This document shows positions 45,091 to 53,947 of a stretch of DNA of 64,000 nucleotides, piece by piece. The translations under genes were made by a program, and so were the position numbers. The notes under the pieces are model-generated. The model was not told the DNA's origin, searched no databases, and saw only the letters and a list, made by a program, of their open reading frames with translations. The stretch is from contig JBNKIW010000006.1 of assembly GCA_050290865.1 (NCBI GenBank), positions 1-64,000 of the forward strand, given 5' to 3'. This DNA comes from JARRLC01 sp050290865. Its GTDB lineage: Bacteria > Pseudomonadota > Alphaproteobacteria > Rhizobiales > Rhodomicrobiaceae. Every line of letters starts with the position of its first letter. Position 1 is the stretch's first letter.

Positions 45091-46563
45091 TCAGTTGTGC
45101 CGCGCCTCCAACCCGAATTCCCGCATTTTTCTGTACAGCGTCGAGCGTCCGATGCCCAAACGCCGGGCCACCTCCGTAATATGCCCGCGATAGTGACCGA
45201 GCGCCAGCCGGATCAGATCGGCCTCGATGTCGGTAAGCGTGCGGATCTCGCCGTCCTGCGTCAACGCCGGAATGCCGAGCGTCGGCGCGACGGCGCCCGG
45301 CACCGTGATCGCGCGCTCCACGGGCCATTCCGCACCGATCATCGCCGGCCCCTGATAAGCGGCCCGTGGCTGAGCCTGCGGCTGCACCTGCGCCCCCTGC
45401 AGCGGGCAGACGGGCGCGTGCATGCTGGCGGCGATCTGCGGAAAGTCGTTGAGCGTGAGCCTGTCGCTCTCGGCGAGCGCAACGGCGCGATAGATGATGT
45501 TTTCGAGCTGGCGGACATTGCCCGGCCAGGAGTAGGCCTTCAGGAGCGTCAGCGCCTCTTCGTCAATGCCCTCGACATGCTTGCCTTCGTCGGCGGCAAA
45601 GAGTGTCAGGAAATGCTCGACCAGTTCCTCGATGTCATCGGCGCGGTCGCGCAGAGGCGGCAGCCAGATCGGGAACACGTTGATGCGGTAATAGAGGTCC
45701 TCGCGGAACTTCCCGGCTTTGACACGTTCGATCAGGTTCTGGCTCGTCGAGCAGATCAGACGGACATTGCCTCTGCGATTGGGATCATGCTTGGCCGGAT
45801 CGCCCGTGCCGAGGAAACCGCTGAGCGTTTCCTGCATGGCAAGCGGCATCTCGCTGATCTCGTCCAGATAGAGCACGCCGCCCTCGGCCTCGCTCCAGGA
45901 ATCCTCCAGGAACGTCTCGCGGGTGGACCAGTCCGCCGCGCTTGCCGGATCGGCGCAGTGCACCATGATGAACGGCTTGCCCACGCGGGCGCTGTCGCCA
46001 TAGATGGCCTTGGCGAACAGCTCCTTGCCGGCGCCGACTTCGCCCTCGATCAGCACGGGCAGGTCGAGATCGGCCGCGCGCCGTCCCAGCACCACGGCGC
46101 GGTTCATCTCCGGCGTGGTGCAGATGATGTCGGCGAAGGACCGGCGCCCGTCCACCTTGCGCGTGATGCGGGCGATCTCGCCTTCCAGCGCGCGGACCTT
46201 CAGCACGTTCTTGACCGCCGTCGCGATGCGCTCCGGCTTGAGCGGTTTGATGATGAACTCGGCGGCGCCCGCGTCAAACACGTCCTGCGCCTGGCTCGCG
46301 TCTTCGGGCGGCGCCAGCACGATGATCGGCCCGATGAGCGCTTCGCGCAGCTTGCGCACCACCTCCAGGCCGCTGCCGTCGGGCAGGTGCAGATCGACGA
46401 TCGCCAGCGCGATCCGCTGGGCGGCCTCCTCGCTTTCGATGGCGGTGAGAGCTTCGGCAACGGCGTTCATGGTGCGGGCGTGCAGGCCAAGTTTTGTGAT
46501 CGCAGTCTCCATGAGGCTGCAAATCGACAGGTCGCCTTCAGCGATCAGGACGTAACTTGCCAT
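45091..46563 (-). CDS. NtrC-family response regulator lacking the GAFTGA loop
   Basis: The 490-residue product has a receiver-like domain (YVLIAEGDLSICSLMETAITKLG; phospho-site context IVDLHLPDGSG), an AAA+ domain with Walker A GEVGAGKELFAKAIY, and a C-terminal Fis helix-turn-helix (ITEVARRLGIGRSTLYRKMREFGLE). Two departures are clear: the acidic pair at the start of the receiver reads EGD, and the position of GAFTGA reads DWSTRETFLEDSW, so contact with sigma-54 is not expected. It probably binds DNA as a repressor or sigma-70 regulator. It lies directly upstream of the L,D-transpeptidase on the same strand. Confidence 0.85.
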   Translation of the reverse strand: MASYVLIAEGDLSICSLMETAITKLGLHARTMNAVAEALTAIESEEAAQRIALAIVDLHLPDGSGLEVVRKLREALIGPIIVLAPPEDASQAQDVFDAGAAEFIIKPLKPERIATAVKNVLKVRALEGEIARITRKVDGRRSFADIICTTPEMNRAVVLGRRAADLDLPVLIEGEVGAGKELFAKAIYGDSARVGKPFIMVHCADPASAADWSTRETFLEDSWSEAEGGVLYLDEISEMPLAMQETLSGFLGTGDPAKHDPNRRGNVRLICSTSQNLIERVKAGKFREDLYYRINVFPIWLPPLRDRADDIEELVEHFLTLFAADEGKHVEGIDEEALTLLKAYSWPGNVRQLENIIYRAVALAESDRLTLNDFPQIAASMHAPVCPLQGAQVQPQAQPRAAYQGPAMIGAEWPVERAITVPGAVAPTLGIPALTQDGEIRTLTDIEADLIRLALGHYRGHITEVARRLGIGRSTLYRKMREFGLEARHN

Positions 46564-46795
46564 AACGTGAACTCAACACTCGGGTTATGCAGCGCTCGTG
46601 ATGGGCGATGCCGATTGCTGTTATCAATCGGTGATTGTGGGTCAAAAGCGTAAAAACGGCCTGAATCGGCATATTCACGGTCAAACTGGCACGCAGCGGC
46701 GCCCCAAAGGAGGCCAGCTTTGCCTTGAATTGACGGCGCAGCAGGGGGATAACGCTCATTGATACACTCGTACAGCCCGCGGGATACGACCGGAC

Positions 46796-47317
46796 ATGGC
46801 CCAGGACCACAGCCGCTCCAAACAGTGGCGCGGCTATTTCGGCATCGGCGCCGAGCGACTCTCGAAGCCGCTCAATCTCGGCAATCTCATTCGCTCTGCG
46901 CACGCTTTCGGCGCCAGCTTCGTGTTCACCATCGGGCCGGAGCCGAAATGGTTCGACTTCCGTTCCGATACGTCGAAGGCAGGTGCGCATCTGCCGTATT
47001 ACCACTGGGAGAGCGCCGGTGAGATGCAGCTGCCGCGAGATTGCCGGCTGGTCGGCGTCGAACTGATCGACGAGGCGGTGGACCTGCCGAGCTTCGCCCA
47101 TCCCGCCCAGGCGGCCTATGTCCTGGGCCCCGAACTCGGATCGCTTTCGCCCGAACTTGTCGCCCGCTGCGATCATCTCGTGCGTATTCCAACGGAATTC
47201 TGTATCAATGTCGCCATGGCCGGCGCGATCGTGATGTATGACCGCATGAGGGTGCACGGCCGGTTCCCGCCGCGCCCGCTCACCGCCGGAATGTCACGCC
47301 GGCCCCGGAATGTGTAA
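46796..47317 (+). CDS. SpoU/TrmH-family RNA 2'-O-methyltransferase
   Basis: The 173-residue SPOUT-fold protein has the three family motifs: LGNLIRSAHAFGASFVFTIG (motif 1), VLGPELGSLSPEL (motif 2) and IPTEFCINVAMAGAIVMYDR (motif 3). It is a catalytic domain without an extra RNA-binding domain. The target, tRNA or rRNA, cannot be read from sequence. Its region upstream includes a short piece, CGTACAGCCCGCGG, similar to the dispersed repeat. Confidence 0.85.
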   Translation: MAQDHSRSKQWRGYFGIGAERLSKPLNLGNLIRSAHAFGASFVFTIGPEPKWFDFRSDTSKAGAHLPYYHWESAGEMQLPRDCRLVGVELIDEAVDLPSFAHPAQAAYVLGPELGSLSPELVARCDHLVRIPTEFCINVAMAGAIVMYDRMRVHGRFPPRPLTAGMSRRPRNV

Positions 47318-47431
47318 CGCGGCGAGAAATTTGCCCTGGCAAACTGGCCAAGCGGACCCTGAGCCGTTATACATAGCGCCATGCAACCTGACGCAACGGA
47401 TACAACGATACCAAAGCGGAGACCTGGAACA

Positions 47432-47935
47432 ATGCGAGTGGTTTCTGCCTGCCTCACTACAGGCCTGATCCTTGCCGCCCTGCCTGCCTTTGCACAAGCG
47501 ACGAAGCCGGTGCAGAAATTCGGCGACTGGCAGGTGTTCGTGCACAAGACGAGTAGGGAGACGGTGTGCTTCGCCGCCACGCAACCCAAGAGTATGGAGC
47601 CAAGAGGGGTGAACCGCGGTTCCGTCTTCCTCTACCTGACGACGTGGCAGAAGGACGGCGTGCGCAACGAGTTGAGCATCAAAATCGGCTATCCGCTCAA
47701 GCGGGACAGCAAGCCCGCGGTCATCGTGGGAGCGAATGAATTCGAACTTTTTCCCAAGGATGACAAGGCCTTCATGCGCGATCCCGCCGAGGAACGCAGG
47801 CTCCTTGAAGTCATGAAGAAAGGCTCGGTCCTGACGGTCAAGGGCCTGTCGAGGCGCGGAACCGCCACCACGGATCAATATTCGCTCCAAGGGGTGACTG
47901 CGGCACTGGCGTCGCTTGCATCGGCCTGCCCTTGA
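47432..47935 (+). CDS. invasion-associated locus B (IalB) family exported protein
   Basis: The 167-residue product has a signal peptide (MRVVSACLTTGLILAALPAF, cleavage before QATKP) and the IalB-like pattern KPVQKFGDWQVFVHKTSRETVCFAAT, followed by GSVFLYLTTWQKDGVRNELSIKIGYPL and ending in a cysteine. IalB proteins are common periplasmic or outer-membrane proteins of Hyphomicrobiales; the name does not prove any virulence role. Start 47432 is chosen because it gives a good signal peptide. Confidence 0.8.
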   Translation: MRVVSACLTTGLILAALPAFAQATKPVQKFGDWQVFVHKTSRETVCFAATQPKSMEPRGVNRGSVFLYLTTWQKDGVRNELSIKIGYPLKRDSKPAVIVGANEFELFPKDDKAFMRDPAEERRLLEVMKKGSVLTVKGLSRRGTATTDQYSLQGVTAALASLASACP

Positions 47936-47962
47936 GCCACCTTGCCGGATTTGAGCGCCCCG

Positions 47963-49216
47963 ATGGGTTTGACGCCTGAGAGTGCAGCGGTGGTGGAGGA
48001 CATGCCGCGGGCGGTGATACGCGGTGAGGGCGCGGAGCCTGGGCCACGCCTCCCCGTCACGGGCCTGTCGCGCGCCGAATTGGCCGCGGCACTGAACGGG
48101 GTCGGCGTGCCGTCCTCGCAGACGCGGATGCGCGTGTCGCAGATCTGGGGCTGGCTCTACGGACGCGGCGTCACCGATTTCGCCGCAATGACCAACATCG
48201 CCAAGGATTTGCGCAGCCGGCTCACCGCCGCCTTCGACCTTGCGCGCCCCGAAATCGCCGCCGAACAGATCTCCGCGGACGGCACGCGGAAATGGCTCCT
48301 GCGCCTGGCGCCGGAACGCCCCGGCGAGCGCGCCCCCGAGATCGAAACCGTCTACATCCCCGAGCCGGACCGCGGCACGCTGTGCATATCGAGCCAGGTC
48401 GGCTGCACACTCAACTGCACCTTCTGCCACACCGGCACGCAAGCGTTGGTGCGCAATCTGACGGCGGGCGAAATCGTGGCGCAAATCCTCGTTGCCCGCG
48501 ACCGCCTCGGCGAATGGCCCGGTGCGGCGGCGCCTGCGCAAACGCACGGCCTTCCCGGGACGGAGCGCAAGATCACCAACCTTGTGCTGATGGGCATGGG
48601 CGAGCCGCTCTACAATTTCGACAATGTAAGGACGGCAGTGGACATCGCCTCGGACGGCGAGGGGCTGTCGATATCGAAGCGGCGCATCACGCTGTCCACC
48701 TCCGGCATCGTGCCGATGATCGCGCGGGCGGGCGCCGAGGCGGGCGTGATGCTGGCTATTTCGCTGCACGCCGTGCGCGATAATCTGCGCGACGTGCTGG
48801 TACCAATCAATCGAAAATACCCTATCACCGAGCTGCTCGACGCCTGCCGCGCCTATCCCGGCCTGTCGAATGCGCGGCGCATCACCTTCGAATATGTGAT
48901 GCTGAAAGGTGTCAATGACAGCATCGCCGAGGCCAGGGAACTGGTGAGGCTCCTGGCGCGCATCCCGGCAAAGATCAATCTGATCCCGTTCAACCCCTGG
49001 CCGGGATCGCCCTATGAATGCTCGGACTGGGAGCAGATCGAGCGTTTCGCCGAGGTCGTGAACCGCGCAGGCTATGCCAGCCCCATCCGCACACCACGCG
49101 GACGCGATATCATGGCCGCCTGCGGCCAGCTCCGCTCCGCGAGCCAGAAGACGCGGGCAAGCGAGCGCAAGTCGGAAACGGCCCGCGAGGTTGAAGACGG
49201 AGGCCTCGCCTCATGA
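47963..49216 (+). CDS. rlmN: 23S rRNA/tRNA adenine-C2 methyltransferase
   Basis: RlmN is a radical SAM enzyme that methylates A2503 of 23S rRNA and A37 of some tRNAs. The 417-residue product has the cluster motif CTLNCTFCHTG, the SAM motifs VLMGMGEPLYNFDNV and ITLSTSGIVPMI, and NLIPFNPWPGSPYE. A TTG at 47942 in frame is a possible earlier start. The stop overlaps the next gene's ATG by 4 bp. Confidence 0.95.
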   Translation: MGLTPESAAVVEDMPRAVIRGEGAEPGPRLPVTGLSRAELAAALNGVGVPSSQTRMRVSQIWGWLYGRGVTDFAAMTNIAKDLRSRLTAAFDLARPEIAAEQISADGTRKWLLRLAPERPGERAPEIETVYIPEPDRGTLCISSQVGCTLNCTFCHTGTQALVRNLTAGEIVAQILVARDRLGEWPGAAAPAQTHGLPGTERKITNLVLMGMGEPLYNFDNVRTAVDIASDGEGLSISKRRITLSTSGIVPMIARAGAEAGVMLAISLHAVRDNLRDVLVPINRKYPITELLDACRAYPGLSNARRITFEYVMLKGVNDSIAEARELVRLLARIPAKINLIPFNPWPGSPYECSDWEQIERFAEVVNRAGYASPIRTPRGRDIMAACGQLRSASQKTRASERKSETAREVEDGGLAS

Positions 49217-49653
49217 TCTGGCCTGCGATCCGCCGCGGCTTCGCCGTGCTCTTCGGTTTCTTCATGGCAACACTGGCCGGGACCGTCGTCCTGTTCATGG
49301 CGGGCGCGCACTGGGCCGCCGAAGAAGTCACGAGCCACATGCAGCCAGGGAGCGACGACATGGACCGTCTGTTCGGCGAGTGGCTCGGCACGGTGGCCTT
49401 CGCGTTCACCGTGGCGCCGGTTCTGACCCTGCTTCCCGCGCTCGTCATGATCGTCATCGGCGAAGTCGCGCGGGTCCGTTCGCTGCTCTACTATGTTACG
49501 GCGGGCGGCATTGCGGCAGCGGTGATGCCGCTTATCGCCGTGCAATCGGAAGCGGCACCGGTGCCCTATACCGCCCCCTATTTCAGCATTCTGGCGACCG
49601 CCGGTTTCGCGGGCGGACTGGTTTACTGGCTGATTGCCGGCCGCCGCGCCTGA
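49213..49653 (+). CDS. membrane protein of unknown function, translationally coupled to rlmN
   Basis: A 146-residue protein with about four helices: FAVLFGFFMATLAGTVVLFM, FAFTVAPVLTLLPALVMIVIG, YYVTAGGIAAAVMPLIAV and SILATAGFAGGLVYWLIAG. ATGA overlap with rlmN implies one operon. No family is recognised. The 224 bp after it hold no gene. Confidence 0.7.
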   Translation: MIWPAIRRGFAVLFGFFMATLAGTVVLFMAGAHWAAEEVTSHMQPGSDDMDRLFGEWLGTVAFAFTVAPVLTLLPALVMIVIGEVARVRSLLYYVTAGGIAAAVMPLIAVQSEAAPVPYTAPYFSILATAGFAGGLVYWLIAGRRA

Positions 49654-49877
49654 TTTTGACTTGCCAGCCGCGATTTTGCCAAAATACGTCGCATTTTACC
49701 TATCTTGTTCGTTTTTCTACAAAAACGCGTGGCTGATTTCCCACATTTGGCGCAAATTGATTCTCTGCCGGAGAGTTGGCATTGACTCCACGCCGCCATG
49801 GACGCGAGATAGGCTGAAGAAAGGCGGCGCGGGGGGCGTCGGCCGTGCCGGAAATGTTTTCAGGGGGTCAAGGGTAG

Positions 49878-50447
49878 ATGCGCGCATCTCACGCGGTCGC
49901 AGGGTTCGTAGTGGGTACCCTGTGTTTTGCTGCGGCGGCTTACGCTGGTCCGTACACCAATTCCACGGCATTTCCCGCCCTGGATGAGGTCCGTTTCGGC
50001 ATCTACGCCACCAATCTGGACGGCGCCGACAACATCGACGGCGACATCGCGGTCAACGGTGAGCTGCTGTTCGGCCGCTTCCGCCCCGATTATTCGGACC
50101 CGGTCAGGCAGTTCCTGCTCAACCCGCGCCCGCATGTCGGCTTTTCCATCAACCCCGAGGGCGAGGTCAGCCAGCTTTATGCCGGTCTCACCTGGGACTA
50201 CCATCTGACCGACCGGCTGTTCGTCGAAGGCCATTTCGGCGGCGCCGTTCATGACGGCCCCACGGACAAGAACAACACCGATTCGCTCGGCTGCCCGCTG
50301 CTGTTCCACGAGTCCGCCGGTGTGGGTGTCGAACTGACCGAGCGGCTGCGCGTCATCGCCACCGTAGAGCACAGTTCGAACGCCGGGCTGTGTTCCGAGA
50401 ACCAGGGCCTCACAAATGCAGGTGTGCGGCTCGGCTATCGGTGGTAA
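49878..50447 (+). CDS. pagL: PagL-type lipid A 3-O-deacylase, outer membrane
   Basis: The 189-residue product has a signal peptide (about 1-23, AAAAYA before GPYTN) and a beta-barrel pattern ending in an aromatic residue (GVRLGYRW). The C-terminal block VEHSSNAGLCSENQGLTNAGVRLGYRW holds the His-X-Ser motif of acyloxyacyl hydrolases (PagL). PagL removes an acyl chain from position 3 of lipid A. It relates functionally to the lipid A cluster at 35.4-39.3 kb. A strong AGGGGGTCAAGGG region precedes the start. Confidence 0.85.
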   Translation: MRASHAVAGFVVGTLCFAAAAYAGPYTNSTAFPALDEVRFGIYATNLDGADNIDGDIAVNGELLFGRFRPDYSDPVRQFLLNPRPHVGFSINPEGEVSQLYAGLTWDYHLTDRLFVEGHFGGAVHDGPTDKNNTDSLGCPLLFHESAGVGVELTERLRVIATVEHSSNAGLCSENQGLTNAGVRLGYRW

Positions 50448-50482
50448 TCTGCGGCCGGTTTTTTTGGCGGGCCGCAGAATCG

Positions 50483-51064
50483 ATGGTTGTCCTTTCCAAG
50501 ATCTATACACGCACCGGCGATGACGGTTCCACTGCGCTGGGCAATGGGGAGCGCAGGCCGAAATACGACTTGCGCGTTACCGCCTATGGCACGGTAGACG
50601 AAGCCAACGCCGCGATCGGCGTCGCGCGAACCCAGCTCGGACCGGAAGACACGGCGCTGGACGCCGTGCTCGCCCGCACCCAGAATGATCTGTTCGACCT
50701 CGGCGCCGATCTGTGCAGGCCCGACCGCGGCCAGCCTCTTCCCTATGAGCCGCTGCGCGTCGTCGAGGCGCAGGTCGCCCGCCTCGAGGCCGAAATCGAC
50801 CAGATGAACGCCGAATTGGGCCCGCTGAAATCCTTCGTGCTGCCCGGCGGCACGGCGGCAGCGGCGGCACTGCATCTGGCGCGCACCATCGCCCGGCGCG
50901 CCGAACGCCATATCGCCGAACTCGCAGGCCAGGATGACGAACCCGTGAGCGGACCGGCGTTGAGATATATGAACCGGCTGTCCGACCTTCTTTTCGTCGC
51001 CAGCCGGTATGCCAACGACAAAGGCCGGCGCGACGTTCTGTGGCAGCCGGGGCAAAACCGTTAG
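50483..51064 (+). CDS. PduO-type cob(I)alamin adenosyltransferase
   Basis: The 193-residue product makes adenosylcobalamin from cob(I)alamin and ATP. Family motifs present are KIYTRTGDDGSTALGNGERRPKYDLRVTAYGTVDEANAAIGVAR, LFDLGADLC, FVLPGGTAAAAALHLARTIARRAER and YMNRLSDLLFVASRYAN. Start 50483 gives the normal N-terminus MVVLSKIYTRTGDDG; the open frame upstream overlaps pagL and is not used. Confidence 0.93.
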   Translation: MVVLSKIYTRTGDDGSTALGNGERRPKYDLRVTAYGTVDEANAAIGVARTQLGPEDTALDAVLARTQNDLFDLGADLCRPDRGQPLPYEPLRVVEAQVARLEAEIDQMNAELGPLKSFVLPGGTAAAAALHLARTIARRAERHIAELAGQDDEPVSGPALRYMNRLSDLLFVASRYANDKGRRDVLWQPGQNR

Positions 51065-51145
51065 CCCGGTGGCGCTTACCGCAACCGCGCGACAAAACGA
51101 TGTTTCATTGCCAAAACGTTCCTGGACGATGATGGGGGAGGTCTA

Positions 51146-51895
51146 ATGTTCGTTCCGCTCCATGACTACAATCCGCTGGAGAAGATCAAGTTTCAATTCG
51201 TAACGGTCGGTCTCATCTTTACGAATTTCCTGGTATTCATCGTCCTGGAAACCGGGTTTGTACTGCCATTCGATGGCGCCTTTCTACAAGGACTCGCTGT
51301 CGTTCCTTCCGAACTGGTCCACGGCGGACAGACAATGCCCGCAGCCGTGCCCGGCGCATTGCCGAGCGGCGGCCTGCCCGAGCCGCTGACGCTCCTCACC
51401 TACATGTTCCTGCACGACAATTCGAACTACCTGCACATCACCGGCAACATGCTTTTCCTCTGGGTGTTCGGCGACAATGTCGAGGACGCGCTCGGGCACA
51501 TGCGCTTCCTGCTCTTCTATCTGTTGTGCGGGATCATCGCGGGTCTGACGCACGCGCTCATCAGCCCCGAGTCGGGCACGGCCATGATCGGCGCCAGCGG
51601 TGCAGTGTCCGGTGTCATCGCCGCCTATCTGATGCTGCACCCGAATGTGCGCGTCTGGGTGCTGGCTTTCATGCGGATCCCTTTGCGCATCAGCGCCGGG
51701 TTCGCGCTGGCGGTCTGGATCGGCTTGAACGTCGTCAGCGCGATCATGGCCTATGCGCAGAACGACAGTGGCGGCACGGCGTGGTGGGCGCATATCGGCG
51801 GGCTTGTCGCGGGTGCGATCCTCGTCGTCGTCATGCGCCGGCCGGGCATCCCGCTGTTCGACGGCGCCACCGGGCTGGAGCAGAAAGACGGCTAA
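51146..51895 (+). CDS. rhomboid-family intramembrane serine protease
   Basis: The 249-residue product has the core of six membrane helices, the serine motif GASGAVSG (active Ser), the histidine in WWAHIGGLVAG and the L1/TM2 region YLHITGNMLFLWVFGDNVED. Rhomboids cut membrane proteins within the bilayer; the substrate is unknown. A GGGGGAGG ribosome site precedes it. It lies 81 bp after the adenosyltransferase. Confidence 0.93.
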   Translation: MFVPLHDYNPLEKIKFQFVTVGLIFTNFLVFIVLETGFVLPFDGAFLQGLAVVPSELVHGGQTMPAAVPGALPSGGLPEPLTLLTYMFLHDNSNYLHITGNMLFLWVFGDNVEDALGHMRFLLFYLLCGIIAGLTHALISPESGTAMIGASGAVSGVIAAYLMLHPNVRVWVLAFMRIPLRISAGFALAVWIGLNVVSAIMAYAQNDSGGTAWWAHIGGLVAGAILVVVMRRPGIPLFDGATGLEQKDG

Positions 51896-52099
51896 CGGAT
51901 GCGTCATGCGGTCGCCATATGCGGCATGGTGTCAAAGTGATATCCTGGATGCACATTTATAGGCCGCCGCCCTCTTTGTATGCATTGACACCGCCTTTGA
52001 GCGGCATTAGCGTCAGGCATTTCGCACTTGCGAGAAACAAGCGTTTCGGCTGTGGCGGCGCGCAAAATCATCGAATGATTAACGCCGGAACAGACGGGT

Positions 52100-52215
52100 C
52101 TAGAGCACGATGAGGAAAGGCGGGAACCGGTTTCCCGCTCGCAATCCAGCTCTAAGCTATTGTAATAGATCACTGTTCATGATTTTAGATCGTTTCAATC
52201 CGAAATCATCGTGAT
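52100..52215. repeat. RIME-like rhizobial intergenic palindrome
   Basis: A CTAGAGC...GCTCTAAG outer pair (52100-52157) encloses CGGGAACCGGTTTCCCG, a palindrome, followed by ATGATTT...AAATCAT (about 52179-52208) around GATCGTTTCAATC. This resembles RIME-type repeats known from Hyphomicrobiales intergenic regions. It fills much of the 341-bp gap before etfB (51896-52236); the rest holds no gene that I can support. Confidence 0.7.
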
Positions 52216-52236
52216 CTCGTCGGGAGGTGGCAGTCT

Positions 52237-52986
52237 ATGAAGATCCTTGTGCCGGTTAAAAGGGTCGTCGATTTCAACGTCAAGATCCGGATAAAACCGG
52301 ATGGCAGCGGCGTCGATACCGCAAACGTCAAGATGTCGATGAATCCCTTCGACGAAATCGCCGTCGAGGAGGCTATTCGCCTGCGCGAGGCGGGCGCCGC
52401 CAAGGAAGTCGTCGCCGTCTCCATCGGACCTCAGAAGGCACAGGAAACGCTGCGGACCGCGCTGGCGATGGGCGCCGACCGCGCCATTCTCGTGAAGACC
52501 GACATTGCCGTCGAGCCGCTCGCCGTCGCCAAGATCCTGAAAAAACTCGCCGAGCAGGAGGCGCCGCAGCTCATCCTTCTCGGCAAGCAGGCCATCGACG
52601 ACGACAACAACCAGACCGGGCAGATGCTCGCGGCGCTTCTGGGCTGGCCGCAGGGAACGTTCGCGTCCAAAGTCGTCATGGCGGACGGCCGCGCCCAGGT
52701 CACGCGCGAGATCGACGGCGGCCTGCAGACGGTGTCGCTCGCCCTGCCCGCCATCATCACCACCGATCTGCGCCTCAACGAGCCGCGCTACGCTTCGCTT
52801 CCCAACATCATGAAGGCCAAGTCCAAGCCGCTTGCGGAGATCGATCCGACAACGCTGGACATCGATCTGGAGCCGCGCCTCAAAATCCTGAAGACCGAGG
52901 AGCCCGGCGCCCGCAAGGCTGGCCAGATGGTGAGCAGCGTGGCCGAACTCGTGACGAAACTGCGTGAAGAAGCTGGAGTAATCTGA
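52237..52986 (+). CDS. etfB: electron transfer flavoprotein beta subunit
   Basis: EtfB, with EtfA, takes electrons from acyl-CoA and other flavin dehydrogenases to the quinone pool through ETF:quinone oxidoreductase. The 249-residue product begins MKILVPVKRVVDFNVKIRIK and contains NPFDEIAVEEAIRLRE, and the AMP-binding segment KQAIDDDNNQTGQMLAALLGWPQ. Its stop overlaps the etfA start by 1 bp. It follows a RIME-like palindrome. Confidence 0.97.
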   Translation: MKILVPVKRVVDFNVKIRIKPDGSGVDTANVKMSMNPFDEIAVEEAIRLREAGAAKEVVAVSIGPQKAQETLRTALAMGADRAILVKTDIAVEPLAVAKILKKLAEQEAPQLILLGKQAIDDDNNQTGQMLAALLGWPQGTFASKVVMADGRAQVTREIDGGLQTVSLALPAIITTDLRLNEPRYASLPNIMKAKSKPLAEIDPTTLDIDLEPRLKILKTEEPGARKAGQMVSSVAELVTKLREEAGVI

Positions 52987-53930
52987 TGGCGATCCTGTTA
53001 GTTGCCGAACATAGCCAGGGCGCCCTGAGCCCGGCCACCGCAAAAGCCCTGACCGCGGCGAAGGACGTCGGCGGTGATATCGACATACTCGTCGCCGGCG
53101 AGGCCTGCGCCCCGGCGGCGGAAGCGGCAGCGAAACTGGCCGGCGTGCGCAAGGTGCTCATCGCGGAAGGCCCGCATCTAGGCCACCAGCTTGCCGAGGA
53201 AGCGGCCACGCTCATCGCCCCGCTGATGCAAGGCTATGACGTTCTGATCGCCCCCGCGACGACGACGGCAAAAAACATCCTTCCGCGCGTGGCGGCGCTC
53301 ATCGACGTGCCGCAGATCTCGGACATCATTGCGGTGGAGGCTCCGAACCGCTTCAAGCGCCCGATCTATGCGGGCAACGCCATTCAAACGGTCGAGGCGC
53401 CCGCCGGCATGAAGCTGGTGATCACCGTGCGCGTGACGGCATTCTCTGCCGCGCCCGAGGGCGGTGCCGCCCCTGTCGAGACCGTCGCGGCACCGGCCGC
53501 CGCGGGCCTGTCGGAATTCGTGGGCGAAGAGCTGTCGGTTTCCGACCGGCCGGAACTCACCGCGGCGCGCGTCATCATCTCCGGCGGACGCGGGATGAAG
53601 TCGGGCGAGAACTTCCAACTCATCGAGCGCATCGCCGACAAGCTGGGCGCAGCCGTGGGCGCGAGCCGGGCGGCCGTGGACGCGGGATATGTGCCGAATG
53701 ACTATCAGGTCGGCCAGACCGGGAAAATTGTTGCACCGGAACTCTATATTGCCGTCGGGATTTCAGGAGCTATTCAGCACTTGGCTGGTATGAAGGAGTC
53801 GAAAGTCATCGTCGCCATCAACAAGGATGATGGCGCACCGATTTTCCAGGTCGCTGACTACGGCCTTGTGGCTGACCTTTTCCAGGCCTTGCCGGAGTTT
53901 GAGACCGAATTAACAAAAGCCGGTCTATAA
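52986..53930 (+). CDS. etfA: electron transfer flavoprotein alpha subunit
   Basis: The 314-residue FAD-binding subunit of ETF. Visible are VLIAPATTTAKNILPRVAAL, the FAD region LTAARVIISGGRGMKSGENFQLIERIADKLGAAVGASRAAVDAGYVPND, QVGQTGKIVAPELYIAVGISGAIQHLAGMK and INKDDGAPIFQVADYGLVADLFQALPEL-like end. It is coupled to etfB and followed 17 bp later by a 3-hydroxyacyl-CoA dehydrogenase gene. Confidence 0.97.
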   Translation: MAILLVAEHSQGALSPATAKALTAAKDVGGDIDILVAGEACAPAAEAAAKLAGVRKVLIAEGPHLGHQLAEEAATLIAPLMQGYDVLIAPATTTAKNILPRVAALIDVPQISDIIAVEAPNRFKRPIYAGNAIQTVEAPAGMKLVITVRVTAFSAAPEGGAAPVETVAAPAAAGLSEFVGEELSVSDRPELTAARVIISGGRGMKSGENFQLIERIADKLGAAVGASRAAVDAGYVPNDYQVGQTGKIVAPELYIAVGISGAIQHLAGMKESKVIVAINKDDGAPIFQVADYGLVADLFQALPEFETELTKAGL

Positions 53931-53947
53931 CACCATCGAGGCAGCCC

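Noticed and set aside
46766..46795. seventh copy of the dispersed repeat upstream of the SpoU gene
   Set aside because: Only about 15 bases (CGTACAGCCCGCGG) match; no hairpin or spacer is present, so it may be chance or a worn fragment.
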